Shown piece by piece: positions 30,641 to 38,502 of a stretch of DNA of 48,409 nt (within the stretch, counting starts at the first letter, position 1; every line of letters begins with the position of its first letter). The position numbers and the translations under genes are program-made. Below the pieces are notes generated by a model. It had not been told where the DNA came from. It saw only the letters and a list, made by a program, of their open reading frames with translations, and searched no databases. Source of the stretch: a virus; the IMG/VR virus record IMGVR_UViG_3300037247_001036, positions 1 to 48,409 of that record, one strand, 5' to 3'.

Positions 30641-31143
30641 TGACGACAAAACGGATTATATATACTCGTCCGGATGGTGGAGTGTCAATTCTCCAGCCCT
30701 CCCCTAACCACATCGCCGAGTTGATGGCTGGTGGAATGACTGAGGAAGCTGCCATCGCAAGCGTCCAAGCTAAGGATGTTCCTGCTGGTTCGATTGATGT
30801 TGAGGTCATCGAGAAGAGCCTGTTAACGGCTGATCGTGCCTTCCGTAACCAATGGCGCCGAGCGGGTAAGGGTGCTCCCATTGTAGATGTGGCTCTCGCT
30901 CGGAAGCCCCACGCTGTAAGGATCGCACACGCACGTCGAAAGGCAATTAACGTGCTTGGTCAACGCGAAGATGAACTCCGTATGGTAGGTGACACGGCAG
31001 CAGCGGACGCTGTGTCAGCGGAGATTGCCTCGATTACAGCTATCAATAAGGCAACAGTCTTTACACAAATCGCTGCTGCCTCGACACCGGCCGAGCTGAA
31101 GGCAGTTTGGCCAGCGGTGCTGGACGAGTTCAAGCCTTTCTAG
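30640..31143 (+). CDS. Fibre-associated hypothetical protein
   Basis: Encodes 167 residues; the ATG overlaps the fibre stop (TAATG). N-terminal beta part (RIIYTRPDGGVSILQPSPN), then basic helices (HAVRIAHARRKAINVLGQRE). Proteins of this pattern often follow fibre genes and may assist fibre folding or cap the fibre. No family is certain. Confidence 0.55.
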   Translation: MTTKRIIYTRPDGGVSILQPSPNHIAELMAGGMTEEAAIASVQAKDVPAGSIDVEVIEKSLLTADRAFRNQWRRAGKGAPIVDVALARKPHAVRIAHARRKAINVLGQREDELRMVGDTAAADAVSAEIASITAINKATVFTQIAAASTPAELKAVWPAVLDEFKPF

Positions 31144-31186
31144 GTGACGGTGTCATGAAGTTAGCAGTTGCATTGAGGAGGTGGAG

Positions 31187-31531
31187 ATGAACAAAGTGCC
31201 GAGTTGGGCAAAGGGGCTGAAGTTCTGGATTATCCTCATCACCTCAGTGTTCGCTCTCTATGCCGGAGCGGCGGCGATTGGGCTTGAGATGCCTCGGTGG
31301 GCTTGGATTTCGGAGTTGCGCGTGGTCGCAGGAGATGTCAAGAGTAACCGAGTGCAGCTTTACCAAGGCAAGGTTGATAGCCTGGAGAGGAGACATACGG
31401 CAGCTATAATTGCCTTAAGCCGTGCTAAGCCGGGTACTCGTCTTTACAATGTTCTGTTTAGTAAGGAGCGAACGTTGGGGCGCCAGTTGGACGAGGCCAT
31501 GGAGAAGTTGAGAAAGGTGAGAGGTTTTTGA
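31187..31531 (+). CDS. Single-span membrane protein of the lysis cassette (i-spanin- or holin-like)
   Basis: Encodes 114 residues from the ATG at 31187 with AGGAGG 5 bases ahead. One transmembrane segment lies near the N terminus (FWIILITSVFALYAGAAAIG). A long charged helix follows (QGKVDSLERRHTAAIIALSR). This fits an inner-membrane spanin; a holin is the alternative. It directly precedes the endolysin and a lipoprotein gene. Confidence 0.55.
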   Translation: MNKVPSWAKGLKFWIILITSVFALYAGAAAIGLEMPRWAWISELRVVAGDVKSNRVQLYQGKVDSLERRHTAAIIALSRAKPGTRLYNVLFSKERTLGRQLDEAMEKLRKVRGF

Positions 31532-31998
31532 TGATCGACGTCAGCCATTTTCGCCTATGGGTAATTAAGCCCACATTGGAACATCTGGGGATGTGGTCTC
31601 CAGCGGCGGAGCAACTCATGATCGGCACGGCGCTGCAGGAGTCGCGCCTGACGTATCTCGTGCAGCTTGGTGGGGGGCCGGCGGTGGGGGTATATCAGAT
31701 CGAGCCCGATACCCACGACGACATCTGGCGCAACTATCTTAAGGGGCATGAGGAGATCAGAGCGAAGGTATATGGCCTGCGGGCCGATCTACCAACACCC
31801 ATCAGGCAGCTCCACAGCAACCTCGCCTATGCAACGGCAATTGCTCGCCTCGTATATTGGCGAAAGACAGAACCTCTCCCCGAGGCGAATGACCTTCGGG
31901 GCCTCGCTGATTACTGGAAGCGGCACTATAATACGCCTGCCGGCGGAGGGCGCCGTGATGAGTTCACCGCTGTCTATAAACGCTACGTAGGAGATTAA
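31531..31998 (+). CDS. Endolysin, transglycosylase/lysozyme-like
   Basis: Encodes 155 residues from the ATG at 31531, which overlaps the upstream stop (TGATG). TALQESRLTYLVQLGGGPAV then GVYQIEPDT is the active-site region of SLT-type lytic transglycosylases, with the catalytic Glu in QES. There is no signal peptide, so a holin must let it out. It should cut peptidoglycan at the end of infection. Flanked by membrane and lipoprotein genes, as in other lysis cassettes. Confidence 0.7.
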   Translation: MIDVSHFRLWVIKPTLEHLGMWSPAAEQLMIGTALQESRLTYLVQLGGGPAVGVYQIEPDTHDDIWRNYLKGHEEIRAKVYGLRADLPTPIRQLHSNLAYATAIARLVYWRKTEPLPEANDLRGLADYWKRHYNTPAGGGRRDEFTAVYKRYVGD

Positions 31999-31999
31999 G

Positions 32000-32356
32000 A
32001 TGAAGAAACTGTTGCTGGTAGTTAGTTTGCTCCTGCTTACGGGATGCGGCGATGTGGGGGTGGCAGCCCTGGGCTCCCTCGTCACCGGCGGGGTGGCTTA
32101 TGGCTCTAAGGTTGTCATCCAGGACACCGAAGATGCTGCGATTTGGCGCAGCGCACATCGAACTCGCGTTAGCCAGTGTGAGACGAAGTTAATGCAGCGT
32201 ATTGATGATCTCACGCTAACAGACTTCGATGAGACTTTGAAGCGCTGCGAGAAGTTCCTGATGTTCGGCCGTGATCACCAGCCGCAAATCTTTCTCGAAC
32301 GGATGCAGGAGCGTGTTCTCAAAGCAAGGGAGAAAAGCGGTGCCACCAAAAACTGA
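32000..32356 (+). CDS. Lipoprotein of the lysis cassette (o-spanin-like)
   Basis: Encodes 118 residues. MKKLLLVVSLLLLTGCGDV is a signal peptide with a lipobox LTGC and lipidated Cys16. The mature part is helical with two more cysteines (SQCETKLMQ; KRCEKFLM). Next to an endolysin this suggests an outer-membrane spanin subunit, which would imply a Gram-negative host. It is longer than many o-spanins, so other envelope functions are possible. Confidence 0.65.
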   Translation: MKKLLLVVSLLLLTGCGDVGVAALGSLVTGGVAYGSKVVIQDTEDAAIWRSAHRTRVSQCETKLMQRIDDLTLTDFDETLKRCEKFLMFGRDHQPQIFLERMQERVLKAREKSGATKN

Positions 32357-32498
32357 AAAGCAGCGCCGGGCGGCAGGGGCAGAGCTCGGGCGCCGAAGGC
32401 GGGGTGTGAGTGGTGGTAAGGGACGAGCCTTCGGGACCGCTAGTGTCTCCGACGTGAGGGACTTCGCTAAGAAGCCGAAGAAGAAGGGGAAGAAGTAG
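32340..32498 (+). CDS. 52-residue basic protein (DUF3008-like)
   Basis: Encodes 52 residues from a GTG at 32340 with AGGGAG upstream. The start overlaps the lipoprotein gene. PPKTEKQRRAAGAELGRRRR and the end KKPKKKGKK match the short basic proteins common in phages, and recall DUF3008. Possible nucleic-acid binding. The stop overlaps the next start (TAGTG). Confidence 0.6.
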   Translation: MPPKTEKQRRAAGAELGRRRRGVSGGKGRAFGTASVSDVRDFAKKPKKKGKK

Positions 32499-34087
32499 TG
32501 GCTCGTATACCAATCCATAACATAGGCTCCGTGGGGGTAGTCAAGGACATCCCTCCGCACCTCCTCCCCCCCGAGGCGTGGACGGATGCTCGGAACATCC
32601 GTTTTCAGGACAATAAAGCCCTGAAGTTCGACGGACACCGAGCAGTCTTTGACCCCCCCGGAGTTGCGCCCTACTGGGCCCTCGGTGTCCCCACTGCGGC
32701 GAGTTATTTCATCCTGTATGCAGGGCTCGCGAAGGTGCGGACTATAGAGGGTGTTACGCATAGCGACATCACGCGCGCCTCTGGCGATTACACTGGCGCC
32801 GCGACGGATAAGTGGAACGGTGGGGTGCTCGCGGGCATCCCTGTGTTTACTAATGGAGTGGACGACCCTCAGTCGTGGAGCCCGGTGGCGGCGGCCACGG
32901 CGCTCGTGGACCTGCCGAATTGGCCTGCGGATCATCAGTGTAAAGTTATTGTGCCTTTTAAGAATTTCCTTGTTGCGCTGCATATCACTAAGAGTAGCAC
33001 TGTGAGCCCACATATGGTACGGACGAGTCATCCAGCCGACCCCGGCTCCGTGCCTGTAAGTTGGGACGAGACCGATGCTACGAAGGACGTGACGGAGTTC
33101 GAGTTGACTGACTCCCAGGCGGGTGTTATCCAAGACGCTTTGGTGCTCGGCGACATTCTCATCATCTACAAAGATAACTCCACGTGGGGATTGCAGCATA
33201 CTGGTGGGTTTGGTATATTTCGGAGTTTTAAGATATTCGATGAGACAGGTATATTGACTCAGCGCTGTGTGGCGCTGACGCCCAAGGGCGACAGGCACTT
33301 CGTGATGACTGGCGACGACATCATCATCCATAGCGGGAATAGGGCGAGTATCCAGAGTGTGATCGACTCCCGCTGGAAGAAGTTTATCAATGCCACTCTC
33401 GACACGGACAACTTTGGCCGCTCCTTCGTGGCGCGTAATCGTCGATTGAGCGAGATGTGGTTCTGTTACCCCGAGACTGGTTCGACGCTCCCCACTTTGG
33501 CAATCGTGTGGAATTCAGTTACAGGCGCTATCGGAGTGCGGGAATTGTCAGACCTCAATTTCATAGCAAACACAGTCATCAAGGACACGGGTATCGCTGA
33601 TCCCACTTGGGATGCTGATAGTGAGAGTTGGGACTCAGATGCGACGAAGTGGGGGCAGAGGGAGTTCTTTCCGCAAGGCATTGACATGCTCGGCGTGGAC
33701 GCGACGAATACCAAGCTTTTCCAGATCGACAACACGAACCAGTTTAACTCAGTCAATATGACGGTGCTACTGGAGCGTGAGGGGATTGCCTTGATTGGTC
33801 AAGATAGGCAGGGGAACCCGAAGGCTGATCCTACGGTGAGGAAACTCTTTAAGCGCATCTGGATTAAGGCTGAAGGGAGTCCCTTTAATGTGAGCTTGGG
33901 GAAGCAGGAGGAAATTGATGGCGCCATCGAATATGCGCCCTCACAAGTCTTCACGCCGGGTGTGGATAAATATCTCGACTTCACAGTCAACGGTCCACTC
34001 GGCGCCGTCAAGTTTGAGTCGTCCGCTGACGTGGCTTGGCAGCTTCACGGCTACGAGCTCGATATAGAAGCACTAGGAGAGCACTGA
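32498..34087 (+). CDS. Tail nozzle-like structural protein
   Basis: Encodes 529 residues from a GTG at 32498. The sequence is beta-rich throughout, with repeating short strands (GDILIIYKDNSTWGLQHTGG; GDRHFVMTGDDIIIHSG). It starts with VKDIPPHLLPPEAWTDARN, typical of podovirus stabilisation or nozzle proteins below the adaptor. Its position before the ejection proteins supports this. The exact family is uncertain. Confidence 0.55.
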   Translation: MARIPIHNIGSVGVVKDIPPHLLPPEAWTDARNIRFQDNKALKFDGHRAVFDPPGVAPYWALGVPTAASYFILYAGLAKVRTIEGVTHSDITRASGDYTGAATDKWNGGVLAGIPVFTNGVDDPQSWSPVAAATALVDLPNWPADHQCKVIVPFKNFLVALHITKSSTVSPHMVRTSHPADPGSVPVSWDETDATKDVTEFELTDSQAGVIQDALVLGDILIIYKDNSTWGLQHTGGFGIFRSFKIFDETGILTQRCVALTPKGDRHFVMTGDDIIIHSGNRASIQSVIDSRWKKFINATLDTDNFGRSFVARNRRLSEMWFCYPETGSTLPTLAIVWNSVTGAIGVRELSDLNFIANTVIKDTGIADPTWDADSESWDSDATKWGQREFFPQGIDMLGVDATNTKLFQIDNTNQFNSVNMTVLLEREGIALIGQDRQGNPKADPTVRKLFKRIWIKAEGSPFNVSLGKQEEIDGAIEYAPSQVFTPGVDKYLDFTVNGPLGAVKFESSADVAWQLHGYELDIEALGEH

Positions 34088-34335
34088 TGGCGTATGAGCC
34101 TCGCGACCCTCCTATCGAGATCGACGAGATCATTGCGGAGTACCTCATAAGCGAACTGCGGGAGATTGCGGCGCAGTTTAGACAGGTGGAACAGATAAGG
34201 CTTATTGAATTGCATGTGGCGCCGGATAAACCGAGGAATGGTGACATTATCCTCGCCGACGGTACAGACTTCAACCCTGGATCAGGAGCAGGTTTCTATG
34301 GACGCTCAGCTGGCACGTACGTCTTCCTCGGTTAA
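34087..34335 (+). CDS. Small structural protein with PGSGxGxYGxxxGxYxxLG end
   Basis: Encodes 82 residues from the ATG at 34087 (TGATG). A helical N-terminal half (DEIIAEYLISELREIAAQFR) leads to a C-terminal strand motif NGDIILADGTDFNPGSG then GFYGRSAGTYVFLG. I recognise this from many small phage tail-region proteins. The next gene starts within it. Function unknown. Confidence 0.6.
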   Translation: MAYEPRDPPIEIDEIIAEYLISELREIAAQFRQVEQIRLIELHVAPDKPRNGDIILADGTDFNPGSGAGFYGRSAGTYVFLG

Positions 34336-34753
34336 CTGCACAGCCGAATACGTGCCGCAAGTAGCTGTGCCTACCGCATGGCCGCTTGTAGAGCACTGGA
34401 TCGAGGAGGCGGCAGATGAGTCGCGAGGGAAGATCGTCGCAGGCGATATCCTCACGGCGCTCTTAGAAGGCCATATGCACTTGTGGCTGGTGAGGGATAA
34501 GGGGCTTGTAACGGCGGTGTGTGTGACTGAGTTTCTATGCTTCCCTCAGAAGAAACTCTGTGCCATCGTCATTATGATGGGCGAGGGGCTAGAGAAGTGG
34601 TTTTATTTGAAGGAGACGCTCGAGAAGTGGGCGTGGTTGCAGGGATGTAGAGGGATGCGCCATATTGCTCGCAAGGGGTGGGCGAGGGTGCTGACCGATT
34701 ACGACTGGACTCACGTAGTTCTCGAGAAGGATTTGGAGGGTTTCGATGCTTGA
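34298..34753 (+). CDS. GNAT-like virion-associated protein (T7 gp13-type, putative)
   Basis: Encodes 151 residues from the ATG at 34298 with AGGAG upstream. The pattern HLWLVRDKGLVTAVCVTEFL then GCRGMRHIARKGWARVLTD and HVVLEKDL resembles the acetyltransferase-like small proteins that precede ejection proteins in T7-like phages. No catalytic activity can be claimed. The 3' end overlaps the next start. Confidence 0.5.
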   Translation: MDAQLARTSSSVNCTAEYVPQVAVPTAWPLVEHWIEEAADESRGKIVAGDILTALLEGHMHLWLVRDKGLVTAVCVTEFLCFPQKKLCAIVIMMGEGLEKWFYLKETLEKWAWLQGCRGMRHIARKGWARVLTDYDWTHVVLEKDLEGFDA

Positions 34754-35690
34754 ACTATTAGCCGACCTTTCACTGCTCTACGTGTGTGCTTGCTACCTGG
34801 CGAGCCAGTTTAAACTGTTCAGGCCCCCGAAAGGAAGTTTTGGCTTCGGAGGGGGTGGTGGAGGCACGAACACGTCGAGCACTGTGACGGAACTGTCACC
34901 TGAGCAGTCGGAGATCATCGGACTTGCGACGCCCGTGGCTAAGCAGTTTGTGCAGAACCCGCCGACGCTCTTCCCCGGCACACAGATTGCGCCGCAAGAT
35001 CCCCTCCAGTTACAGGCGCAGGAGTCGGCACTAGCGACTGGTGGGTCGCTTCAAGATGCGGCGGCGAGGGCTCAGACGGCGCAGAATTTCCTACTTGGCC
35101 CGGCTTTGTTCCCTGAGTCCAACCCCGCCCTTGCGGCAAATATCAGGGGTGCGATTAGGCCACTCGAACAGCAATTCTCAGAGGTGGTCCTGCCGGGGAT
35201 AAGGCAGGGAGCTATTACCGCGGGCCAGTTCGGTGGAAGCCGGCAGGGGATTGCTGAAGGGATTGCGGGAAGGGGACTCGCGCAGGCTTCAGGGGATGTA
35301 ACGGCGCAGTTGTCTAGTGAGGCGTTCCAGAGTGGCCTCGATGCGCTTACGAAGGCTCTTGTGTTCGCCCCGACGACAGCGCAATTCCAGCTTCTGCCCG
35401 CGCAGATACAGGAGGCGGTCGGAGCGCAACGGCAGCAACTTGCGCAGCAGCAACTCAGTGAGGAAGCGCAAAGGTTCATTGCAGAGCAGCTTCTGCCGTT
35501 CTCGGCAGCGCAGGATGTTGCAGCGCTCGCGTTCGGTATTGGTGGCGGTAGCAGCGTGACGACATCCACGCTACCTGGGCAACAGCTTAATCCGTTCCAG
35601 GCAGGAGTAGGACTCGCGAGCTTGGGGGCGGGCGCGCTAGGTGGGTCACCTGTTGCTGGCTTGTTTGACTTCTTCAACAGTTTCGGATAA
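34746..35690 (+). CDS. Ejection (internal virion) protein, gp14-like
   Basis: Encodes 314 residues; ATGCTTGA overlaps the upstream stop. A hydrophobic N terminus (LLADLSLLYVCACYLASQF) precedes a Gly-rich linker and a long Gln/Ala-rich helical middle (AQRQQLAQQQLSEEAQRF). Position and composition match podovirus internal proteins that leave the head to extend the tail across the envelope. Confidence 0.6.
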   Translation: MLELLADLSLLYVCACYLASQFKLFRPPKGSFGFGGGGGGTNTSSTVTELSPEQSEIIGLATPVAKQFVQNPPTLFPGTQIAPQDPLQLQAQESALATGGSLQDAAARAQTAQNFLLGPALFPESNPALAANIRGAIRPLEQQFSEVVLPGIRQGAITAGQFGGSRQGIAEGIAGRGLAQASGDVTAQLSSEAFQSGLDALTKALVFAPTTAQFQLLPAQIQEAVGAQRQQLAQQQLSEEAQRFIAEQLLPFSAAQDVAALAFGIGGGSSVTTSTLPGQQLNPFQAGVGLASLGAGALGGSPVAGLFDFFNSFG

Positions 35691-35701
35691 GGAGACGAAA
35701 G

Positions 35702-36568
35702 ATGCCTGGACTCGAAACACTTGCTGGAGCTTCGCTCTTAGGTGGCGGCGCGGCAGCAGCTGCACCGGCGCTTGGTGCGGCAGCACTTGGAGCAGCGGCT
35801 CCTGTCTTGGGGGGAGCCGCGCTGCCCGCTGGGCTGACCGCTGCAGCAGCGCCCGCCGTCACCGCGGCTGCAGGGGCGCCATTAGGGGCGGCGGCGTTGG
35901 GGGCCGGCGGCCCTCTTGCAGCAGCGGCTGAGTCGGCGCTGCTTGCGTCCACGCCCGCCGGCGCTGCTCAAGTGGCACAACTTGCCGCAGCGTCAGGAGC
36001 CATCCCGCCCGCTAACATCGCCGCCTTGGGTGGGGCGGGAGCGCCGGGACAGGGACTGGGTGCATTGATTAATCCGGCGGGGGCGCCAGGAGCACTTGGT
36101 GGAGCGCCTCCTGGAGCCGGTGCTGTTGCGGGGGCACCGGCGGCAGGTCCTGCACAGCCGGGGATCAGTACGGCACTCGATGCGATAAAGGGGACGACTC
36201 CAGGCGGGGCGATACCTCCCGGAGCCACACCACCAGTAGGACCGCCGCCGCTTCCAGGGGCCGATCCTAGGCTTAGTCCAGGAGGGCTTCCCTCAGGACC
36301 GCCAGGGGCGCCCGCTGCGCCAGGGGCAATTGCGGGCGCCCCTGGGCAAGGACTGGGCCTCAATGATTTGCTCAAGGCGCTTAGGGCCGTGAAACCCCCA
36401 CAAGCGCAGCAACAGCCGCGTGGAGGCGGCGGCGGGGGTGGGCGTATTCCGAGCCCACAGAGGTTCCAGCCTGACTTGTCAGGCACGACGGGGCTCTTGC
36501 AGGGTGGAGTGCCGGGGCAGATACCTTCACTGGCAGAGTTGATCGCCGGTAGGGGATTTGGGAGGTAG
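35702..36568 (+). CDS. Ala/Gly/Pro-rich protein in the ejection cluster
   Basis: Encodes 288 residues with GGAG 8 bases ahead of the ATG. Residues 1-110 are almost entirely Ala, Gly, Leu and Pro (AAAAAPALGAAALGAAAPV), then Gly-Ala-Pro repeats, then a short basic section (LKALRAVKPPQAQQQPRGGG). The end is ordinary (IPSLAELIAGRGFGR). It may be an extended, flexible ejected protein or partner of the channel proteins. No family recognised. Confidence 0.6.
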   Translation: MPGLETLAGASLLGGGAAAAAPALGAAALGAAAPVLGGAALPAGLTAAAAPAVTAAAGAPLGAAALGAGGPLAAAAESALLASTPAGAAQVAQLAAASGAIPPANIAALGGAGAPGQGLGALINPAGAPGALGGAPPGAGAVAGAPAAGPAQPGISTALDAIKGTTPGGAIPPGATPPVGPPPLPGADPRLSPGGLPSGPPGAPAAPGAIAGAPGQGLGLNDLLKALRAVKPPQAQQQPRGGGGGGGRIPSPQRFQPDLSGTTGLLQGGVPGQIPSLAELIAGRGFGR

Positions 36569-36570
36569 GT

Positions 36571-38502
36571 ATGGCACATAATCTTGGCGCTCTCATAGGG
36601 GGAGGGCCTGCCGCTGCGAGTCCCCCTACGCCCTTACTTCCTCCTGGGCGATTTGGCCCTCAGGTATCGCTGGAGGCGGAGGCACAGGCTGACTTGCAAC
36701 GCCTACTCGCACTACAACCTCAGAGAGGCACACCGACGCCAACAGGAGACGTGTCGAACGAGCCAGAGTTCATCAATACGCCTGGCGCGACGGCCTATCG
36801 GACGGCGCTCAATGAGACTATCTCTAAGTACGGGAGTGTGGAGAACTTCGCGCGTCTCATTGGGGCGACGCCACCTCCTGATGATGCTGGGGGCGAGCCG
36901 GTACCAGAGCCGGCGGCGCCAAGTGGGACGGAAGTGGAGCCAGACCTCGCAGCGGCACAGAGAAGGTTTCCTGCGGAGAAAGTGCCTGTGGGGCGTTTCG
37001 CTCCCGTGACGATCCCCCTAGACCCACCTGCTGAGGAGCAGCCCATCTTGCGCCGCATAGCACCAATGGAGAAACTGGCACCTCCGCTTCCATTGCCGAC
37101 TACGGTGAAGCCTACACCACCCATCGGGACGCTTCCTCCCAGCGAGGCCGCCCCCGGCCCTCTGCCACCCGCCCCGTCCACGAGCGGCACCTTACAGGCG
37201 GCGGCACCTCCGCCCGCCGCCTTGTCAGGGGCGCCCACAGCAGAACCGCCGCCTCTCGGTAGTCTCATCCCATCGAAGGCGCCGCCAGGCGTGGAAGTAG
37301 GGCCGAAGCCACAGACTCCTGAAGCGCACGCTGCTCTTGCCTCGCGGTGGGAGAGCTTCTTCAACAAGCCTGAGACCCGTGCGGCGCTTATACAGTTTGG
37401 TGTCTCGATGCTGCAAGCGGGACGGCCTGGAAGTGGGTTCCTTGAGAACCTTGGGCGCTCGGCGGGTGAGGCGGGTGAGGCTTCTAATCGCGCAGCTGCC
37501 ATTCGTGAGGCAGAGGCGGAAAGGGCAAGAGTGGCCGGGATTGAGGAGAGGGAGATTTCACTCAAAGAGAGGAAGCAGTTGCAACCCGGCGCCTTCGAGC
37601 GTAAGGTCACGGCCATTGCCAAGCTCACGGGACTGCAGAAGTCAGCGATTGCCAAGAGGCTCTTACTTGGTAAGGAACAGAGTTCTGAATTCTTCCGCAT
37701 CATCGACGAGCTTGACTCCCTGCGGCAGGAAGGTCGTCATCCTGAGAACGATCAGAGGGCGGCGCAGCTGCAGGCTCGGGCTGACAAGCTCACTTCCAAA
37801 AGCGGTACGTTCTTCAAGTTCGGCCCGGAGGGAATAGAGTTCTTTGGGCAAGGGGATGTGGGAGGGATTGCCGCAAACTTGTCTGCCTCAAAGCAGCTTG
37901 ACCAAGTCGCTGTGGTCCAAGAACTTTCGAAGTCTGTCGATATGCTTACTAACGTGATCGCCGAGATCGACACCAATCCCACTGCGTTTGGTGCAGCCGG
38001 TACAGTGCGCCGAGGTGTGCAAAGGGGAGTGGGCGCCGTTTCGTCACTCAGTGAGGGTTTGGGTTTGTTGACGGGAGGCATAATCGACCTTGAGGGGGCC
38101 ATTAAGCGGATAACCGGCGAGATTGGTCGTAGAGGAGAGACTGCCGAGTTCGCGGGTCTCTTCGATCCACAGTTGTCGGAAACGGAGTTGCTTGAGAACA
38201 CCCTCGCTTTCGACCTTGCCCGTCTTCGACTTCTTGGGGCCGGCGGCAAGGTTAGGGCACTTAGGCAGGTGTTCGCTGACGCAAAGAATGATGTGCAACT
38301 TACGGGCATCACGCTATTCCCCGCTGATGTGAGGTCGCGGATGGTCAACATTAGAAACCAGTTCCTTCAGGCGCGGGCTGATGCTCTTAAGCGGTTGTCG
38401 AGTGGAGGAAGGCAGCAGGGGCCGAGTAAGCCCATTAGCGAGATGACGGATGAGGAACTCCGGCGGGCAACGGATGCAATACTGGGGACTGGGGGTCGCT
38501 GA
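36571..38502 (+). CDS. Ejection (internal virion) protein
   Basis: Encodes 643 residues. A Pro-rich N-terminal third (MAHNLGALIGGGPAAASPPT) is followed by a long helical section from about residue 290. It ends with GPSKPISEMTDEELRRATDA. The N terminus resembles that of the next gene product. It is probably a structural part of the ejected channel. GGGAGG precedes the ATG, and the stop overlaps the next ATG (TGATG). Confidence 0.6.
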   Translation: MAHNLGALIGGGPAAASPPTPLLPPGRFGPQVSLEAEAQADLQRLLALQPQRGTPTPTGDVSNEPEFINTPGATAYRTALNETISKYGSVENFARLIGATPPPDDAGGEPVPEPAAPSGTEVEPDLAAAQRRFPAEKVPVGRFAPVTIPLDPPAEEQPILRRIAPMEKLAPPLPLPTTVKPTPPIGTLPPSEAAPGPLPPAPSTSGTLQAAAPPPAALSGAPTAEPPPLGSLIPSKAPPGVEVGPKPQTPEAHAALASRWESFFNKPETRAALIQFGVSMLQAGRPGSGFLENLGRSAGEAGEASNRAAAIREAEAERARVAGIEEREISLKERKQLQPGAFERKVTAIAKLTGLQKSAIAKRLLLGKEQSSEFFRIIDELDSLRQEGRHPENDQRAAQLQARADKLTSKSGTFFKFGPEGIEFFGQGDVGGIAANLSASKQLDQVAVVQELSKSVDMLTNVIAEIDTNPTAFGAAGTVRRGVQRGVGAVSSLSEGLGLLTGGIIDLEGAIKRITGEIGRRGETAEFAGLFDPQLSETELLENTLAFDLARLRLLGAGGKVRALRQVFADAKNDVQLTGITLFPADVRSRMVNIRNQFLQARADALKRLSSGGRQQGPSKPISEMTDEELRRATDAILGTGGR

